DNA from: an uncultured bacterium
GTDB lineage: Bacteria; Verrucomicrobiota; Lentisphaeria; Victivallales; Victivallaceae
Reading direction: 5' to 3'
Assembly: GCA_949297015.1 (NCBI GenBank)
Contig: CASFRF010000072.1
Location: 1 to 61,586, forward strand
DNA length: 61,586 nt
The number at the start of each line of letters is the position of its first letter. Position 1 is the first letter of the stretch. Under the pieces are notes generated by a model. That model did not search any database. It saw only the letters and a program-made list of their open reading frames with translations, and was not told the DNA's origin. Below are positions 1 through 9,624 of the stretch, piece by piece. The translations under genes and the position numbers were made by a program.

Positions 1-1
1 C

Positions 2-295
2 GGCAACAACGGGTCCGCCAGTGAGAGCAACCACCTCAAAACGCAGAACGGAGTCAAGGGTTATCCGGCGGGCGGCAACGTCGGCAATGTGGATGGTTCG
101 GTCAAGTGGTTCAACTACGGCGGCAACGTCCACGCCGATGACCTCTACATCGTCAACGGCGGCGCCGTGGGCGGCCACATGGCCTTCCCCTCCAACGCCA
201 TCTACATGCAGACCGACGGCAATGCGCTGATGTCCGACACTCAGTGGCTGATCATGGGCAAGAGCGCCCAGAAGCCCTACACCGACTTGCTCTGA
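2..295 (+). CDS. Type II secretion pseudopilin-like protein, C-terminal part
   Basis: Only the last 97 residues are inside the window; the start lies upstream. The frame reads NHLKTQNGVKG followed by GNVGNVDGSVKWF, which is the 'H-Xn-DG' signature found near the C-terminus of secreted prepilin-type proteins that are greatly expanded in Lentisphaerota and Planctomycetota. These proteins carry an N-terminal prepilin cleavage/methylation segment (not visible here) and are presumed to be exported through a type II secretion or pilus-like apparatus; their individual roles are mostly unknown. A strong terminator follows the stop codon. A second pseudopilin gene, on the other strand, sits at the far end of the window. 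Confidence 0.75.
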   Translation, partial: GNNGSASESNHLKTQNGVKGYPAGGNVGNVDGSVKWFNYGGNVHADDLYIVNGGAVGGHMAFPSNAIYMQTDGNALMSDTQWLIMGKSAQKPYTDLL

Positions 296-313
296 AGTCA
301 GAGTTCCCAGCTT

Positions 314-352
314 CGCGCCCCGGTCCGGAAAGGGATCGGGGCGCGCTTTTTT
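314..352 (+). terminator. Intrinsic terminator after pseudopilin gene
   Basis: A 13-bp stem (314-326 with 333-345, one G-U pair) with a 6-base loop is followed by C and six T (347-352). It lies 19 bases after the stop codon of the pseudopilin gene. Confidence 0.9.
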
Positions 353-354
353 CC

Positions 355-383
355 TTGCAATTCCGGGAATCCGGCGCTACTGT
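355..383 (+). promoter_or_regulatory. Sigma70-type promoter for the zinc-ribbon coiled-coil gene
   Basis: TTGCAA (355-360), 17-base spacer, TACTGT (378-383). The predicted transcription start is about 35 bases before the ATG at 427. It begins immediately after the preceding terminator's T-tract. Confidence 0.6.
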
Positions 384-426
384 ACGGAAAATGCGCAATC
401 AACACCTGAACCCGGGAGCAGCAACC

Positions 427-984
427 ATGAAAATCGAATGTCCGAACTGCTGGCAGCACTTTGACGTGGCCCCCTCCGATCTGAAGGGGGAATTCTCCTG
501 CCCGGCCTGCGACCATGTCTTCACCGGGCGGGAGGCGCTGAAACTCGCCCCCCGTTCCCGCAAACCATGGATCGTCACCGTGGTGGTGCTGGGGTTGCTG
601 CTGCTGGTTTCGGTGGTCATGAATTTCCGGCAGTGGCATCAGCTGGATTTGCTCCACCAAACACCGCCCCTGGCGCGCGATTCGGGGCAACAGGTCAATC
701 TGGCGGTGGCGTTGATCGAGAACTACCAGCAGGAGCTCGAGGCCCAGAAGGAGCGGCTGGCCAAGCTGGAGTCGGACATGGCGCGCCAGAACAACACACT
801 GGTCGTCCAGGCCGGAACCCTCCGGCAGCTGAATACGGAAAGCGAAGCCCTCACCCAGCGGCTGAAGCCGCTGGAGGAGCTCCACAAGGAGTACTCCCTG
901 AGTCTGATGAGCGATCAGCTGGAAGCCCAGCGCCGACGGCTGCTCAAGCTCAGTCAGGAGGCGGCGGGACGCTCCGGAAACTGA
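427..984 (+). CDS. Zinc-ribbon, single-pass membrane, coiled-coil protein
   Basis: 185 residues, function not recognised. The N-terminus has CPNC (Cys5, Cys8) and CPAC (Cys25, Cys28), a four-cysteine zinc ribbon resembling the short MJ0042-type finger. A hydrophobic segment follows at about residues 47-66, and from about residue 95 to the end the sequence is charged and heptad-like (VALIENYQQELEAQKERLAK), indicating a coiled coil. The likely topology is zinc ribbon inside, coiled coil outside, but orientation is inference. It has its own promoter and is separated from carB by another promoter, so it looks monocistronic. The ATG at 427 was chosen because the zinc ribbon begins immediately; the frame is open further upstream but without family support. 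Confidence 0.75.
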   Translation: MKIECPNCWQHFDVAPSDLKGEFSCPACDHVFTGREALKLAPRSRKPWIVTVVVLGLLLLVSVVMNFRQWHQLDLLHQTPPLARDSGQQVNLAVALIENYQQELEAQKERLAKLESDMARQNNTLVVQAGTLRQLNTESEALTQRLKPLEELHKEYSLSLMSDQLEAQRRRLLKLSQEAAGRSGN

Positions 985-1017
985 CCGCGGCGCCGCGCAT
1001 TTTCACCGTGCGGCAAC

Positions 1018-1046
1018 TTGACTTTGGCCGCTTCCGGGGTTATAGT
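1018..1046 (+). promoter_or_regulatory. Sigma70-type promoter for carB
   Basis: TTGACT (1018-1023), 17-base spacer, TATAGT (1041-1046), five of six matches in each box. The start would be near 1053, leaving a leader of about 86 bases before the carB ATG at 1139. Confidence 0.8.
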
Positions 1047-1138
1047 ATAACCCGGTTGCGGCGATATTCTCCACCGCGACCTCGAAACGCGCACAAACCG
1101 GATTTATTGGCAAAAATAGAAAGGCGGCGAGGTCAATC

Positions 1139-4100
1139 ATGCCCAAACGGACAGACATCAGCAAAATCCTGATCATCGGTTCAGGACCCATCATCATCGG
1201 TCAGGCCTGCGAATTCGACTACTCCGGAACGCAGGCCTGCCGTGCGCTCCGGGAGGAAGGCTACGAAATTGTGCTGGCCAACTCCAACCCGGCCACCATC
1301 ATGACCGACCCCTCCACCGCCGACCACACCTACATCGAACCGCTGACGGTGGACAGCATCGAAAAGATCATCGCCAAGGAACGGCCCGACGCGCTGCTCC
1401 CGAACCTGGGCGGTCAGACCGCGCTGAACCTGGCCGCGGCGCTGCAGGAGGCCGGCGTGCTCGAGCGCTACGGCGTCCGGGTGATCGGCGTGGATCTGGA
1501 CGCGATCAAGCGCGGCGAGGACCGCATCGAATTCAAGAAGACCATGGCCCGGATCGGCGTGCCGGTGGCCAAGTCCGAGCCCTGCTACTCGGTGGAGGAG
1601 GCCGAAAAGATCGCTGAGGAGCTCGGTTATCCGGTGGTGCTCCGCCCGGCCTACACCATGGGCGGCACCGGCGGCGGCATCGTCTACAACGTCGAGGAGC
1701 TGCGGGAAGTGGTCACGCGCGGGCTGGCCGCCAGTCTGATCGGTCAGGTGCTGGTCGAGGAGTGCGTGCTGGGCTGGGAGGAGCTGGAACTCGAAGTGGT
1801 GCGCGACCAAAAGGGTCAGAAAATCACCGTCTGCTTCATCGAGAACGTCGATCCCATGGGCGTGCACACCGGCGACAGCTTCTGCGTGGCACCGATGCTG
1901 ACCGTGCCGCCGGAGGTCCAGCGGAAGCTGCAGGAGTACAGCTACGCCATCGTCGACGCCATCGGCGTCACCGGCGGCACCAACGTGCAGTTCGCCCACA
2001 ACCGCGAGGACGGGCGGATCATCGTCATCGAAATCAATCCGCGGACCAGCCGCTCCTCGGCGCTGGCCTCCAAGGCGACCGGGTTCCCGATCGCGCGGGT
2101 CTCGACCAAGCTGGCCACCGGCGTCACTCTGGACGAAATCCCCTACTGGCGCGACGGCTCGCTGGAAAAATACACTCCCTCCGGGGATTACGTGGTAGTC
2201 AAGTTCGCCCGCTGGGCCTTTGAGAAGTTCCCGCAGGCCCGCGACCTGCTCGGCACCCAGATGAAGGCGGTCGGCGAGGTGATGAGCATCGGCAAGACCT
2301 TCAAGGAGGCCTTCCAGAAGGCGATCCGGTCGCTGGAGATCGGGCGTTCGGGTCTGGGGCAGGTCAAAAAGTTCGAGAAGCTGTCGCTGGAGGAACTCAA
2401 AGCGCAGCTGGTGCACCCCTCCAGCGAGCGCTACTTCCTGCTTTACGAGGCGATGAAGAAGGGGCTCACCGTGGACGAGGCCCGGGCGCTGACCAGCGTC
2501 ACGCGCTACTTCCTTGAGGAGCTGAAGGAGCTGGCCGACTTCGAGCTGGAGCTGGCCAAATGCAACTTCATGTCGCTGCCCGACGAACTGCTGCGGCAGG
2601 CCAAGGAGTTCGGATTCTCCGACAAATATCTGGCCAAGCTCTTCAACGTGGCCGAAAAGGAGATCCGCTCCCGGCGGCTCAAGCTCGGGATCACCGCCAG
2701 CTTCTGCCGGGTTCCGGTTTCAGGCGTGGAGAACGCCGACTACTACTACTCGACCTACACCGGCGCGCCGGATGAGGTTCCGGTCTCCGCCAACCGCAAG
2801 ATCATGGTGCTGGGCGGCGGCCCCAACCGGATCGGCCAGGGCATCGAATTCGACTACACCTGCGTCCACGCGGCCTTCACCCTGCGCGAGGCGGGTTACG
2901 AATCGGTACTGGTCAACTGCAATCCGGAGACGGTCTCCACCGACTACGACACCAGCGACAAGCTCTACTTCGAGCCGCTGACCGTCGAAGATGTGTTGAG
3001 CATCTACGAGAAGGAGCAGCCCGAGGGCGTGATCGTACAGTTCGGCGGCCAGACCCCGCTGAACATCGCCCAGGAGCTCAAGGACAACGGCGTTCGGATC
3101 ATCGGCACCCAGCCGGAGGGCATCCGGCTGGCCGAGGACCGGGAGTACTTCCGCGAGCGAATGATCGCGCTGGGCATTCCGCAGCCGGAGAGCGGCACCG
3201 CCCGCTCGCTGGAGGAGGCGGTGGCGCTCGGTCGGCGGATCGGCTATCCGGTGATGGTGCGGCCCTCCTTCGTGCTCGGCGGCCGCGGCATGGCGGTGAT
3301 CTACGACGAGGCGACGCTGGCCAACTACGCGGTCGAGGCGATTCAGGTCAGCCCGGAGTATCCGATGCTGATCGACCGCTTCCTGGGGAACGCCATCGAA
3401 TCCGAAGTGGACGCGATCTCCGACGGTCACGACACCTTTGTGGCCTCGGTGATGGAGCACATCGAGCTGGCGGGGATCCACTCCGGCGACTCGGCCTGTT
3501 CGATTCCGCCGGTTTCGCTGCCGCAGAAGCATCTGGACACCATCGAGGAGTACGCCTCGCGGATCGCCCGCGACTTCAAGGTGATCGGCATTCTGAACGT
3601 GCAGTTCGCGGTCTGCGATGACGAGGTCTACATCATCGAAGCGAATCCCCGCGCCTCGCGTACGGTGCCGCTGGTGGCCAAGGTGACCGGCGTACCGCTG
3701 GCCCGGATCGCCACCTATATGATGCTGGGGCATCAGCTCTCCGAATTCAAGGAGTTGCTGATCAAGAAGGATCACAGCTACATCGGGGTCAAGGAGGCGG
3801 TCTTCCCCTTCAACATGTTCCCCGAGGTCGACCCGGTGCTGGGGCCGGAGATGCGCGCCACCGGCGAGGTGATGGGTCTGGCCGACACCTTCGGGCTGGC
3901 CTACTACAAGGCGCAGAAGGCGGCGGGTTCGACGCTGCCGCAGAGCGGGAGTGCGCTGCTGTCGGTGATCGAGCGGGATCGCGACGCGCTGCTGCCGGTG
4001 GCCCGGGAACTGGCCGGACTCGGCTTCAAGCTGCTGGCCACGGAGGGAACCGCGCGCTTCCTCCGGAGTCATGACATCCAGGTGGAACAGGTCAAAAAGC

Positions 4101-4342
4101 TCAATGAGGGCCGGCCCAACATCGGCGACCTGATCAAAAACCGCTCGGTGCAGCTGATCGTCAATACGCCGATCGGCCGGATGAGCAAGATCGACGACAG
4201 CTTCATCCGGACCATGGCGATTCAGTACAAGGTTCCCTACGTCACGACCATCGCCGCGGCGGTGGCCACGGTCAGTGGGATCAAGGCGGCGGCGCAGGGC
4301 ATGCCCGCGCCGAAGTCGCTGCAGGAGTATCAGAAGAAGTAA
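1139..4342 (+). CDS. carB: Carbamoyl-phosphate synthase large subunit
   Basis: 1067 residues, the normal length for CarB. It makes carbamoyl phosphate from bicarbonate, ammonia (from glutamine hydrolysed by CarA) and two ATP, for pyrimidine and arginine synthesis in the cytoplasm. The internal duplication is visible: the N-terminal half begins [22 protein letters not shown] and the second half [20 protein letters not shown], each with an ATP-grasp domain containing [13 protein letters not shown] or [12 protein letters not shown]. The C-terminal ~140 residues form the MGS-like allosteric domain. No carA (glutaminase subunit) is found in the window, so the two subunits are encoded apart. The ATG is preceded by AAGGCGGCGAGG. 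Own promoter at 1018-1046; icd follows after 56 bases. Confidence 0.98.
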   Translation: MPKRTDISKILIIGSGPIIIGQACEFDYSGTQACRALREEGYEIVLANSNPATIMTDPSTADHTYIEPLTVDSIEKIIAKERPDALLPNLGGQTALNLAAALQEAGVLERYGVRVIGVDLDAIKRGEDRIEFKKTMARIGVPVAKSEPCYSVEEAEKIAEELGYPVVLRPAYTMGGTGGGIVYNVEELREVVTRGLAASLIGQVLVEECVLGWEELELEVVRDQKGQKITVCFIENVDPMGVHTGDSFCVAPMLTVPPEVQRKLQEYSYAIVDAIGVTGGTNVQFAHNREDGRIIVIEINPRTSRSSALASKATGFPIARVSTKLATGVTLDEIPYWRDGSLEKYTPSGDYVVVKFARWAFEKFPQARDLLGTQMKAVGEVMSIGKTFKEAFQKAIRSLEIGRSGLGQVKKFEKLSLEELKAQLVHPSSERYFLLYEAMKKGLTVDEARALTSVTRYFLEELKELADFELELAKCNFMSLPDELLRQAKEFGFSDKYLAKLFNVAEKEIRSRRLKLGITASFCRVPVSGVENADYYYSTYTGAPDEVPVSANRKIMVLGGGPNRIGQGIEFDYTCVHAAFTLREAGYESVLVNCNPETVSTDYDTSDKLYFEPLTVEDVLSIYEKEQPEGVIVQFGGQTPLNIAQELKDNGVRIIGTQPEGIRLAEDREYFRERMIALGIPQPESGTARSLEEAVALGRRIGYPVMVRPSFVLGGRGMAVIYDEATLANYAVEAIQVSPEYPMLIDRFLGNAIESEVDAISDGHDTFVASVMEHIELAGIHSGDSACSIPPVSLPQKHLDTIEEYASRIARDFKVIGILNVQFAVCDDEVYIIEANPRASRTVPLVAKVTGVPLARIATYMMLGHQLSEFKELLIKKDHSYIGVKEAVFPFNMFPEVDPVLGPEMRATGEVMGLADTFGLAYYKAQKAAGSTLPQSGSALLSVIERDRDALLPVARELAGLGFKLLATEGTARFLRSHDIQVEQVKKLNEGRPNIGDLIKNRSVQLIVNTPIGRMSKIDDSFIRTMAIQYKVPYVTTIAAAVATVSGIKAAAQGMPAPKSLQEYQKK

Positions 4343-4352
4343 CCCCGGACCG

Positions 4353-4374
4353 GGACCGGTGTCAGAACCGGTCC
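4353..4374 (+). other. Intercistronic hairpin carB-icd without T-tract
   Basis: GGACCGGT (4353-4360) pairs perfectly with ACCGGTCC (4367-4374) around a 6-base loop. No T-run follows, so it is probably an RNA-processing or stability element, or a weak terminator, rather than a standard intrinsic terminator. Confidence 0.5.
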
Positions 4375-4398
4375 GCAACCGGACAAAGGAGGAGGCCC

Positions 4399-5652
4399 AT
4401 GGCTGCTTTTCAACATATTCAGGTGCCCGCGGGAGATCGCATCATCGTCGGGCGAGAAGGGAAACTTGAAGTATCCGATCGCCCGATCGTGGCGGCGATC
4501 GAAGGGGACGGCATCGGGCCGGACATCTACCGGGCCAGCCGTCACATCTGGGATTCGGCGGTGAAAAAAGCCTACGCCGGAAAGCGGGAAATCGCCTGGA
4601 TGGAGGTCTACGCCGGCGAGAAGGCCAACGCCGTCTACGGGCCGAACACCTGGCTGCCCGACGAGACGGTGGAGGCGATCCGCGAATATCTGGTGGCGAT
4701 CAAGGGGCCGCTAACCACGCCGGTCGGCGGCGGCATCCGGTCGCTGAACGTGGCGCTTCGTCAGTTGCTCGATCTCTACGTCTGTCTGCGTCCGGTACGT
4801 TACTTCCCGGGGGTGCCCTCCCCGGTCAAGGAGCCGGAGAAGACCGATATGGTGGTCTTCCGCGAGAATACCGAGGACATCTACGCCGGAATCGAGTGGA
4901 ACGCCGGGACCCCGGAGGTCAAGCAGGTGGTCGATTTCCTGCGTAACACCATGAAGGTGAATAAGATCCGATTCCCGGAAACTTGCAGCATCGGGGTCAA
5001 GCCGGTGTCGATCGAAGGGACCGAGCGGCTGGTCCGGGCGGCGCTGCAGTATGCGATCCGGAATCACCGGCGCAACGTGACGCTGGTGCACAAGGGGAAC
5101 ATCATGAAGTTCACCGAAGGCGGCTTCAAGAACTGGGGGTACGACTTGGTCCGGCGAGAATTCGCCGACTGCGCGATTCCGGCGCCCGACTGCAACTGGC
5201 AGGCTCCGGCCGGAAAAATTCTGGTCAAGGACTGCATCTGCGACGCGTTTCTGCAGCAGATTCTGACCCGGCCGGACGAGTACGATGTGATCGCCACGCT
5301 GAATTTGAACGGCGACTACGTTTCGGATGCGCTCGCCGCTTGCGTCGGCGGGATCGGCATTGCGCCGGGGGCGAACATCAACTACGTCACCGGTCACGCG
5401 GTCTTTGAAGCGACGCACGGGACCGCGCCGAAATACGCCGGGCTGGACAAGGTCAATCCGAGCTCGCTGGCGCTCTCCGGCGAGATGCTGCTGCGCCATC
5501 TGGGCTGGGACGAGGCGGCCGATCTGGTGATCCGGGGAATCGAACGGGCGATCGCCGACGGGGTGGTCACCTACGACTTCGCCCGGCTGACCCGGGGTGC
5601 GACCGAGGTCAGCTGTTCGGGCTTTGCCCGGGCGGTGGTGGAACGCATGTAA
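4399..5652 (+). CDS. icd: NADP-dependent isocitrate dehydrogenase
   Basis: 417 residues, colinear with the E. coli-type dimeric isocitrate dehydrogenase (416 residues), which oxidatively decarboxylates isocitrate to 2-oxoglutarate. The substrate-binding segment [13 protein letters not shown] is intact with Ser115 equivalent to the regulatory phosphoserine of the E. coli enzyme. NADP specificity is indicated by [12 protein letters not shown] (Lys-Tyr pair) and by VTYDFARL carrying the Tyr and Arg that contact the 2'-phosphate. Whether AceK-type phosphorylation occurs is unknown; no aceK is seen. GGAGGAGG lies just before the ATG. It follows carB by 56 bases and may be cotranscribed. The last 11-bp hairpin after the gene separates it from the EIIA-CBS gene. 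Confidence 0.97.
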   Translation: MAAFQHIQVPAGDRIIVGREGKLEVSDRPIVAAIEGDGIGPDIYRASRHIWDSAVKKAYAGKREIAWMEVYAGEKANAVYGPNTWLPDETVEAIREYLVAIKGPLTTPVGGGIRSLNVALRQLLDLYVCLRPVRYFPGVPSPVKEPEKTDMVVFRENTEDIYAGIEWNAGTPEVKQVVDFLRNTMKVNKIRFPETCSIGVKPVSIEGTERLVRAALQYAIRNHRRNVTLVHKGNIMKFTEGGFKNWGYDLVRREFADCAIPAPDCNWQAPAGKILVKDCICDAFLQQILTRPDEYDVIATLNLNGDYVSDALAACVGGIGIAPGANINYVTGHAVFEATHGTAPKYAGLDKVNPSSLALSGEMLLRHLGWDEAADLVIRGIERAIADGVVTYDFARLTRGATEVSCSGFARAVVERM

Positions 5653-5662
5653 TTGCGGCGAT

Positions 5663-5688
5663 CCCGCCGTTCCCGGCGGAACGGCGGG
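5663..5688 (+). other. Intercistronic 11-bp hairpin after icd
   Basis: A perfect 11-bp stem (5663-5673 with 5678-5688) closes a CGGC tetraloop. There is no T-tract afterwards, so it may be a transcript-end or stability structure; it lies 11 bases past the icd stop and 28 bases before the next ATG. Confidence 0.55.
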
Positions 5689-5716
5689 GTGGGCGCTTAG
5701 CTTTGGGAGACGCATT

Positions 5717-6622
5717 ATGAAACTGGCCTCCATTCTGAATGAAAATCTGATCTTCACCGGTCTGCGCGGACAGGAGCGGCGGGATATCTACGGCGAAATG
5801 CTGCGCCGGGCCACCTCCGAGCTGCCGGAGCTGCCGGTGCGCAAGGTGGTGGACGGGCTGATCGAACGGGAGGATTCGCTCTGCCTGCCCTACGAGGGGG
5901 CGGCGCTGCCGCACCTGCGGCTGCCGGAGTTCAATGATCTGCACATCCTGATCGGGGTGCTGGAAAAACCGCTGCGGATCAAGGAGTCGGATGCCACGCC
6001 CTGTCAGCTGGTGGTGCTCTCGCTGATCTCCGAGAACACCAGTGATCTGTATTTGAAGGCGCTCTCCGCCTTTGTGCGCTACCTGGGCAAAGCGGGGAAC
6101 CGGGAGAAGCTGATTGCGGCGGGAAGTCCGGCAGAGGTGCTGGAAATTCTGCGCGCGGCGGATCTCGAAGTGCGCAAGACCATCACCGCCGAGGATCTGA
6201 TGACCCCCCGGCAGGACGGGGTGAGGCCACAGGATGCGCTTTCGGTGGCGCTGGATCTCTTTTCCCGCGAGAAGCGCCGGATTCTGCCGGTATTGGACGA
6301 CCAGGGGCAGCTACTCGGGGAGATCGCGGCCCGGGAAGTGATCCGCCGCTTCATTCCGGAGTACATCTTCATGATGGAGAATCTCAATTTTCTGACCAGT
6401 TTTGAGCCGTTCGACCGGATTTTCCGGGAGGAGACCTCGCACACGGTACGGGACTTCATGCGGCCGCCGACGCTGGCCATTCCGGCGGATATGCCGTTGA
6501 TTCAGTTCACGGTGCCGCTGGTCCGGGATAAGATTTCGACCATTTTCGTAGTCGATTCAGAACAGAAACTGTTGGGAGAATTGTCGATTCAGAACATTAT
6601 TGAGAAGGTGCTCCGCGGCTGA
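5717..6622 (+). CDS. PTS EIIA (type 2/Ntr-like) domain fused to CBS pair
   Basis: 301 residues. Residues 1-150 are an EIIA domain of the fructose/mannitol/nitrogen type, with the phosphorylatable histidine in GAALPHLRLP (His66). Residues about 160-300 carry two CBS motifs (TAEDLMTPRQDGVRPQDALSVA... and VRDFMRPPTLAIPADMPLIQF) that typically bind adenine nucleotides. No EI, HPr or EIIB/EIIC is in the window, so a regulatory rather than sugar-transport role is likely. It sits 98 bases before an SLC13/ArsB-NhaD-type transporter, and the pairing suggests regulation of ion transport, which is inference. The ATG at 5717 is chosen by the domain start (MKLASILNENL); the frame is open further upstream inside icd. 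TGGGAGAC precedes it. Confidence 0.85.
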   Translation: MKLASILNENLIFTGLRGQERRDIYGEMLRRATSELPELPVRKVVDGLIEREDSLCLPYEGAALPHLRLPEFNDLHILIGVLEKPLRIKESDATPCQLVVLSLISENTSDLYLKALSAFVRYLGKAGNREKLIAAGSPAEVLEILRAADLEVRKTITAEDLMTPRQDGVRPQDALSVALDLFSREKRRILPVLDDQGQLLGEIAAREVIRRFIPEYIFMMENLNFLTSFEPFDRIFREETSHTVRDFMRPPTLAIPADMPLIQFTVPLVRDKISTIFVVDSEQKLLGELSIQNIIEKVLRG

Positions 6623-6720
6623 GTCCGGAACATCCTCGACGGGATCCCGCCGGGAGCAGGTATTGGCAGAGGTAACTTCCGTTCCGGGCAACGGACGGTG
6701 AAACAGTTGAGTGACAGGTT

Positions 6721-8283
6721 ATGATTTTCTGGTTTGGAACGGTGGTGTTTGTGGCCACCTATCTCCTGATCGCCTCGGAGAAGGTGCACAAAACGACGGC
6801 GGCGCTGCTGGGGGCGGCGTTGATGATGATTGTGGTCCTGCCCGGGCCCTCACACAGTGCGCACGACGATGGTCTGGAGCTGCTGGCAGCCGAGCTGGCC
6901 GAAGCCGGCGAGGTGGTCGACACCACAGTGCCGCCGGCGGCGGAGACGGCTCCGGCCGCCGAGCTGAAGGCGCCGGGGGCCGATTTGAAACCGGCGCCGG
7001 CGAGCAGCTTCCCGCTGCTGAACACGCCGGAATTCCGGAAGTTGCAACGCGAGCACGGGGCTGTACACCGGCGGAGTGCGGCACGGCTCCAGCAGGCCGA
7101 CAAATACGATACGCTGGACATGTTCAGCCGCTACTCGAACTTCGACGTGGTGTTCACGCTGGCGGGGATGATGATTCTGGTCAACATTCTCAGCGGAACC
7201 GGACTGTTCCAGTACGTCGCGATCCGCTGCGCCAAGATCGCCAAGGGCTCGCCGGTGCGGACCCTGGTGCTGCTGGTCTTCGCTACCGCCACGCTCTCGG
7301 CCTTCCTCGACAATGTGACCACCATTCTGCTGGTCGCGCCGGTGACGCTGGTGGTGGCCGCCGAACTTTCGGTGCCGGTATTGCCGTTTCTGCTGGCCGA
7401 GACCATGGCCTCCAACATCGGCGGTACGGCCACGCTGATCGGCGACCCGCCGAACCTGATCATCGGCTCGGCGGCCAATCTCGACTTCATGGCCTTTCTG
7501 ATCAATCTGGCGCCGGTGGTGCTGGCGATTTTGATTATCTACTGCCTGATTCTGGCGGTCTACTACTCCAAACGGATGCATGTGACCGTCGAACAGCGGG
7601 CGCGGGTGATGGAACTGGACGAATCGGCCGCGATCACCGACCGGAGCAATCTGCGGCGCGGTGGCGCCGTGATGCTGCTGACGTTGATCGGATTTCTGCT
7701 CCACGGCGCGGTCGGGCTGCAGCCCAGCGTGGTGGCCATGAGCGGCGCGGCGCTGGCGCTGGTGGTCTGCAAGGTGGATGTCGATCACGCGCTGGAAAAG
7801 GTCGAATGGAGCACGCTGTTCTTCTTCATGGCGCTGTTCATTCTGGTGGCTGGGGCGGAGAAGTGCGGGCTGATGGCCAAACTCGGCAGCTTCCTGGCGC
7901 TGACCTCCGACTGGCCGGTGCTGCTGGTGGTGCTGCTGGTGATGTGGATCAGCGCGCTGGCCGCGGCGGTGATGAACAACGTCTCCTACATCGCCGCCAT
8001 GAGTTCGATTGTGGCGGCCTTCATGGCCAACACCCCCTCGTTTGCCAACAGCGTACCCAACCAGCATCTGCTGTGGTGGGGGCTGGCGCTGGCGGTCTGT
8101 CTGGGCGGCAACGGCACGCTGGTGGGGGCTGCGGCCAACCTGGTCACCGCCGGACTGGCGGAAAAGGCGGGGCAGCGGGTCACCTTCGGGCTCTTCCTGA
8201 AATACGGGTTGCCGGTGACGCTGGGCAGCATGGCGCTGGCCTCGCTGTACATCGTGGTTCGCTACTATGCGCTCTGCGTATAG
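6721..8283 (+). CDS. SLC13 / ArsB-NhaD superfamily membrane transporter
   Basis: 520 residues, about 12 hydrophobic segments. The hairpin signature TMASNIGGTATLIGDPPNL and the partner LGGNGTLVGAAANLV are typical of the ion transporter superfamily that includes NhaD Na+/H+ antiporters, ArsB and divalent-anion symporters; FLDNVTTILL is the usual companion motif. Substrate cannot be fixed from sequence; Na+/H+ exchange or an anion is possible. Odd feature: after the second hydrophobic helix (about residue 42) there is an extra Ala/Pro/Glu-rich segment of roughly 80 residues before the third helix at about 139. The positively charged loop EKVHKTT between helices 1 and 2 suggests that the insert faces the periplasm. 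The 3' end overlaps the GNAT gene by 17 bases. Confidence 0.85.
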   Translation: MIFWFGTVVFVATYLLIASEKVHKTTAALLGAALMMIVVLPGPSHSAHDDGLELLAAELAEAGEVVDTTVPPAAETAPAAELKAPGADLKPAPASSFPLLNTPEFRKLQREHGAVHRRSAARLQQADKYDTLDMFSRYSNFDVVFTLAGMMILVNILSGTGLFQYVAIRCAKIAKGSPVRTLVLLVFATATLSAFLDNVTTILLVAPVTLVVAAELSVPVLPFLLAETMASNIGGTATLIGDPPNLIIGSAANLDFMAFLINLAPVVLAILIIYCLILAVYYSKRMHVTVEQRARVMELDESAAITDRSNLRRGGAVMLLTLIGFLLHGAVGLQPSVVAMSGAALALVVCKVDVDHALEKVEWSTLFFFMALFILVAGAEKCGLMAKLGSFLALTSDWPVLLVVLLVMWISALAAAVMNNVSYIAAMSSIVAAFMANTPSFANSVPNQHLLWWGLALAVCLGGNGTLVGAAANLVTAGLAEKAGQRVTFGLFLKYGLPVTLGSMALASLYIVVRYYALCV

Positions 8284-8692
8284 TTTCCGGCTGCTCGACG
8301 CCGCCGATCCGACCCGGGTGCTGGAGCTCTACACCGGTGCGGGCTGGGTGGAGCCGGAGACCGCCGGAGACTTTGTCCCGCCGATGTTGAAGAACTCCTT
8401 CCTGGTGGCGGGGGCCTTTACCGCCGGGGGCGAGCTCGTGGGGCTGGCCCGGGCGCTCTCCGACGGGGTCAGCGATGCCTACATTCAGGACGTGGTGGTC
8501 GCGCCCGACCACCGCCGCCGGGGCCTCGGCGGCGAACTGGTGCGGCTGCTGGTGCGCGAACTCGAAAGCCGGGGCGTCGACTGGATCGGGCTGGTAGGAG
8601 CGCCGGGAACCCGGCATTTCTACGAGGAGCTGGGCTTTGAGGAGCTCAAAGCTCATGTCCCCATGCGTTACCGGGGGAAACCACGTTCATGA
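8267..8692 (+). CDS. GNAT-family N-acetyltransferase
   Basis: 141 residues. The acetyl-CoA-binding motif A is clear: VVVAPDHRRRGLGGELVRLL (residues ~81-100), followed by GAPGTRHFYEELGFEEL, the usual motif B region. Substrate is unknown. It overlaps the transporter gene by 17 bases upstream and miaA by four bases (ATGA at 8689-8692) downstream, which indicates translational coupling in one transcript, though not necessarily shared function. Confidence 0.88.
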   Translation: MRSAYSFRLLDAADPTRVLELYTGAGWVEPETAGDFVPPMLKNSFLVAGAFTAGGELVGLARALSDGVSDAYIQDVVVAPDHRRRGLGGELVRLLVRELESRGVDWIGLVGAPGTRHFYEELGFEELKAHVPMRYRGKPRS

Positions 8693-9624
8693 CCATAACC
8701 GGCGCGGTGGCCGGCCCGACCGCTTCGGGCAAAAGTGCGCTGGCGCTGGCGCTGGCCGAACGGGTGGGCGGGGAGATCGTCTCGGTCGATTCGATGCAGC
8801 TCTACCGCGGGCTCGATCTCGGTTGCGCCAAGCCGACCGCGGCGGAGCAACAACGGGTTCCGCACCATCTGCTCGACGTCTACGACCTTTCGGAAAAGGG
8901 GGACATCTACCGCTTTCTGACGCTGGCCGACGCCGCCCGGCTCGACATCGAACGGCGCGGTCGGATTCCCATTCTCTGCGGCGGCACCGGCTTTTATCTC
9001 AAGGCGCTGCTGCGCGGACTCGATGAGCTGCCGGGGGATGAAACGCTCCGGCGGCAACTGGAAACGGAGTATGCCCGGCCGGAGGATCTGCCCCGGCTCC
9101 GGGCGCGCCTGGCGGAGCTCGACCCCGGGGGACTGGCCCGGGCGGGCAACTGCCGCCGCCGGCTGCTGCGGCTGCTGGAGGTGAGACTGCTCACCGGTCA
9201 CTCCCTGCTCACGTTGCAGCAGGGTCCCCGCGCGTTGCGCTTCCCGGTCCGGGTCTGGCTGCTGGACTGGCCGCCGGAGCAGCTGCGGCGCCGCATCGCC
9301 GAGCGAACCCGCCGGATGCTGGCCGCGGGCTGGATTGAAGAGGCCCGGACCGCCATCGCCGCCGGGTTGCTCACCACGCCGACCGCGCATCAGGCGCTCG
9401 GCTACCGGCTGATCGGCGACTTTCTCGCCGGAAAATTCTCCCGGCCCGAACTGGAGGAGCGGATCATCACCGCCACCGCCCAGTTCGCCCGGCGGCAGCG
9501 CACCTGGTTCCGGCATCAGCATCCGGAGGCGGTGGTGCTGCCGATGGCGGAGCTCAATTTCCGCACCGTGGTGCGCGAGCTGGCGGATCAACTGCTCCGG
9601 GATCAGGATTCGGCGGGCGCCTGA
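8689..9624 (+). CDS. miaA: tRNA dimethylallyltransferase
   Basis: 311 residues. Transfers a dimethylallyl group from DMAPP to N6 of A37 in tRNAs reading UNN codons. The P-loop is GPTASGKSALALALA (start of the protein), followed by the family signature VDSMQLYRGLDLGCAKPT and GGTGFYLKALLRGL; the segment YRLIGDFLAGKF and the RQRTWFR motif near the C-terminus are also typical. It starts within the stop codon of the GNAT gene. Its 3' end overlaps the convergent folK gene by 22 bases (9603-9624), and no terminator is seen between them. Confidence 0.96.
   Translation: MTITGAVAGPTASGKSALALALAERVGGEIVSVDSMQLYRGLDLGCAKPTAAEQQRVPHHLLDVYDLSEKGDIYRFLTLADAARLDIERRGRIPILCGGTGFYLKALLRGLDELPGDETLRRQLETEYARPEDLPRLRARLAELDPGGLARAGNCRRRLLRLLEVRLLTGHSLLTLQQGPRALRFPVRVWLLDWPPEQLRRRIAERTRRMLAAGWIEEARTAIAAGLLTTPTAHQALGYRLIGDFLAGKFSRPELEERIITATAQFARRQRTWFRHQHPEAVVLPMAELNFRTVVRELADQLLRDQDSAGA

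Noticed and set aside
8267..8283. TATAGT in CGTATAGTTT as a promoter for miaA/GNAT
   Set aside because: The box lies after the GNAT start codon and no -35 is seen at the right distance.
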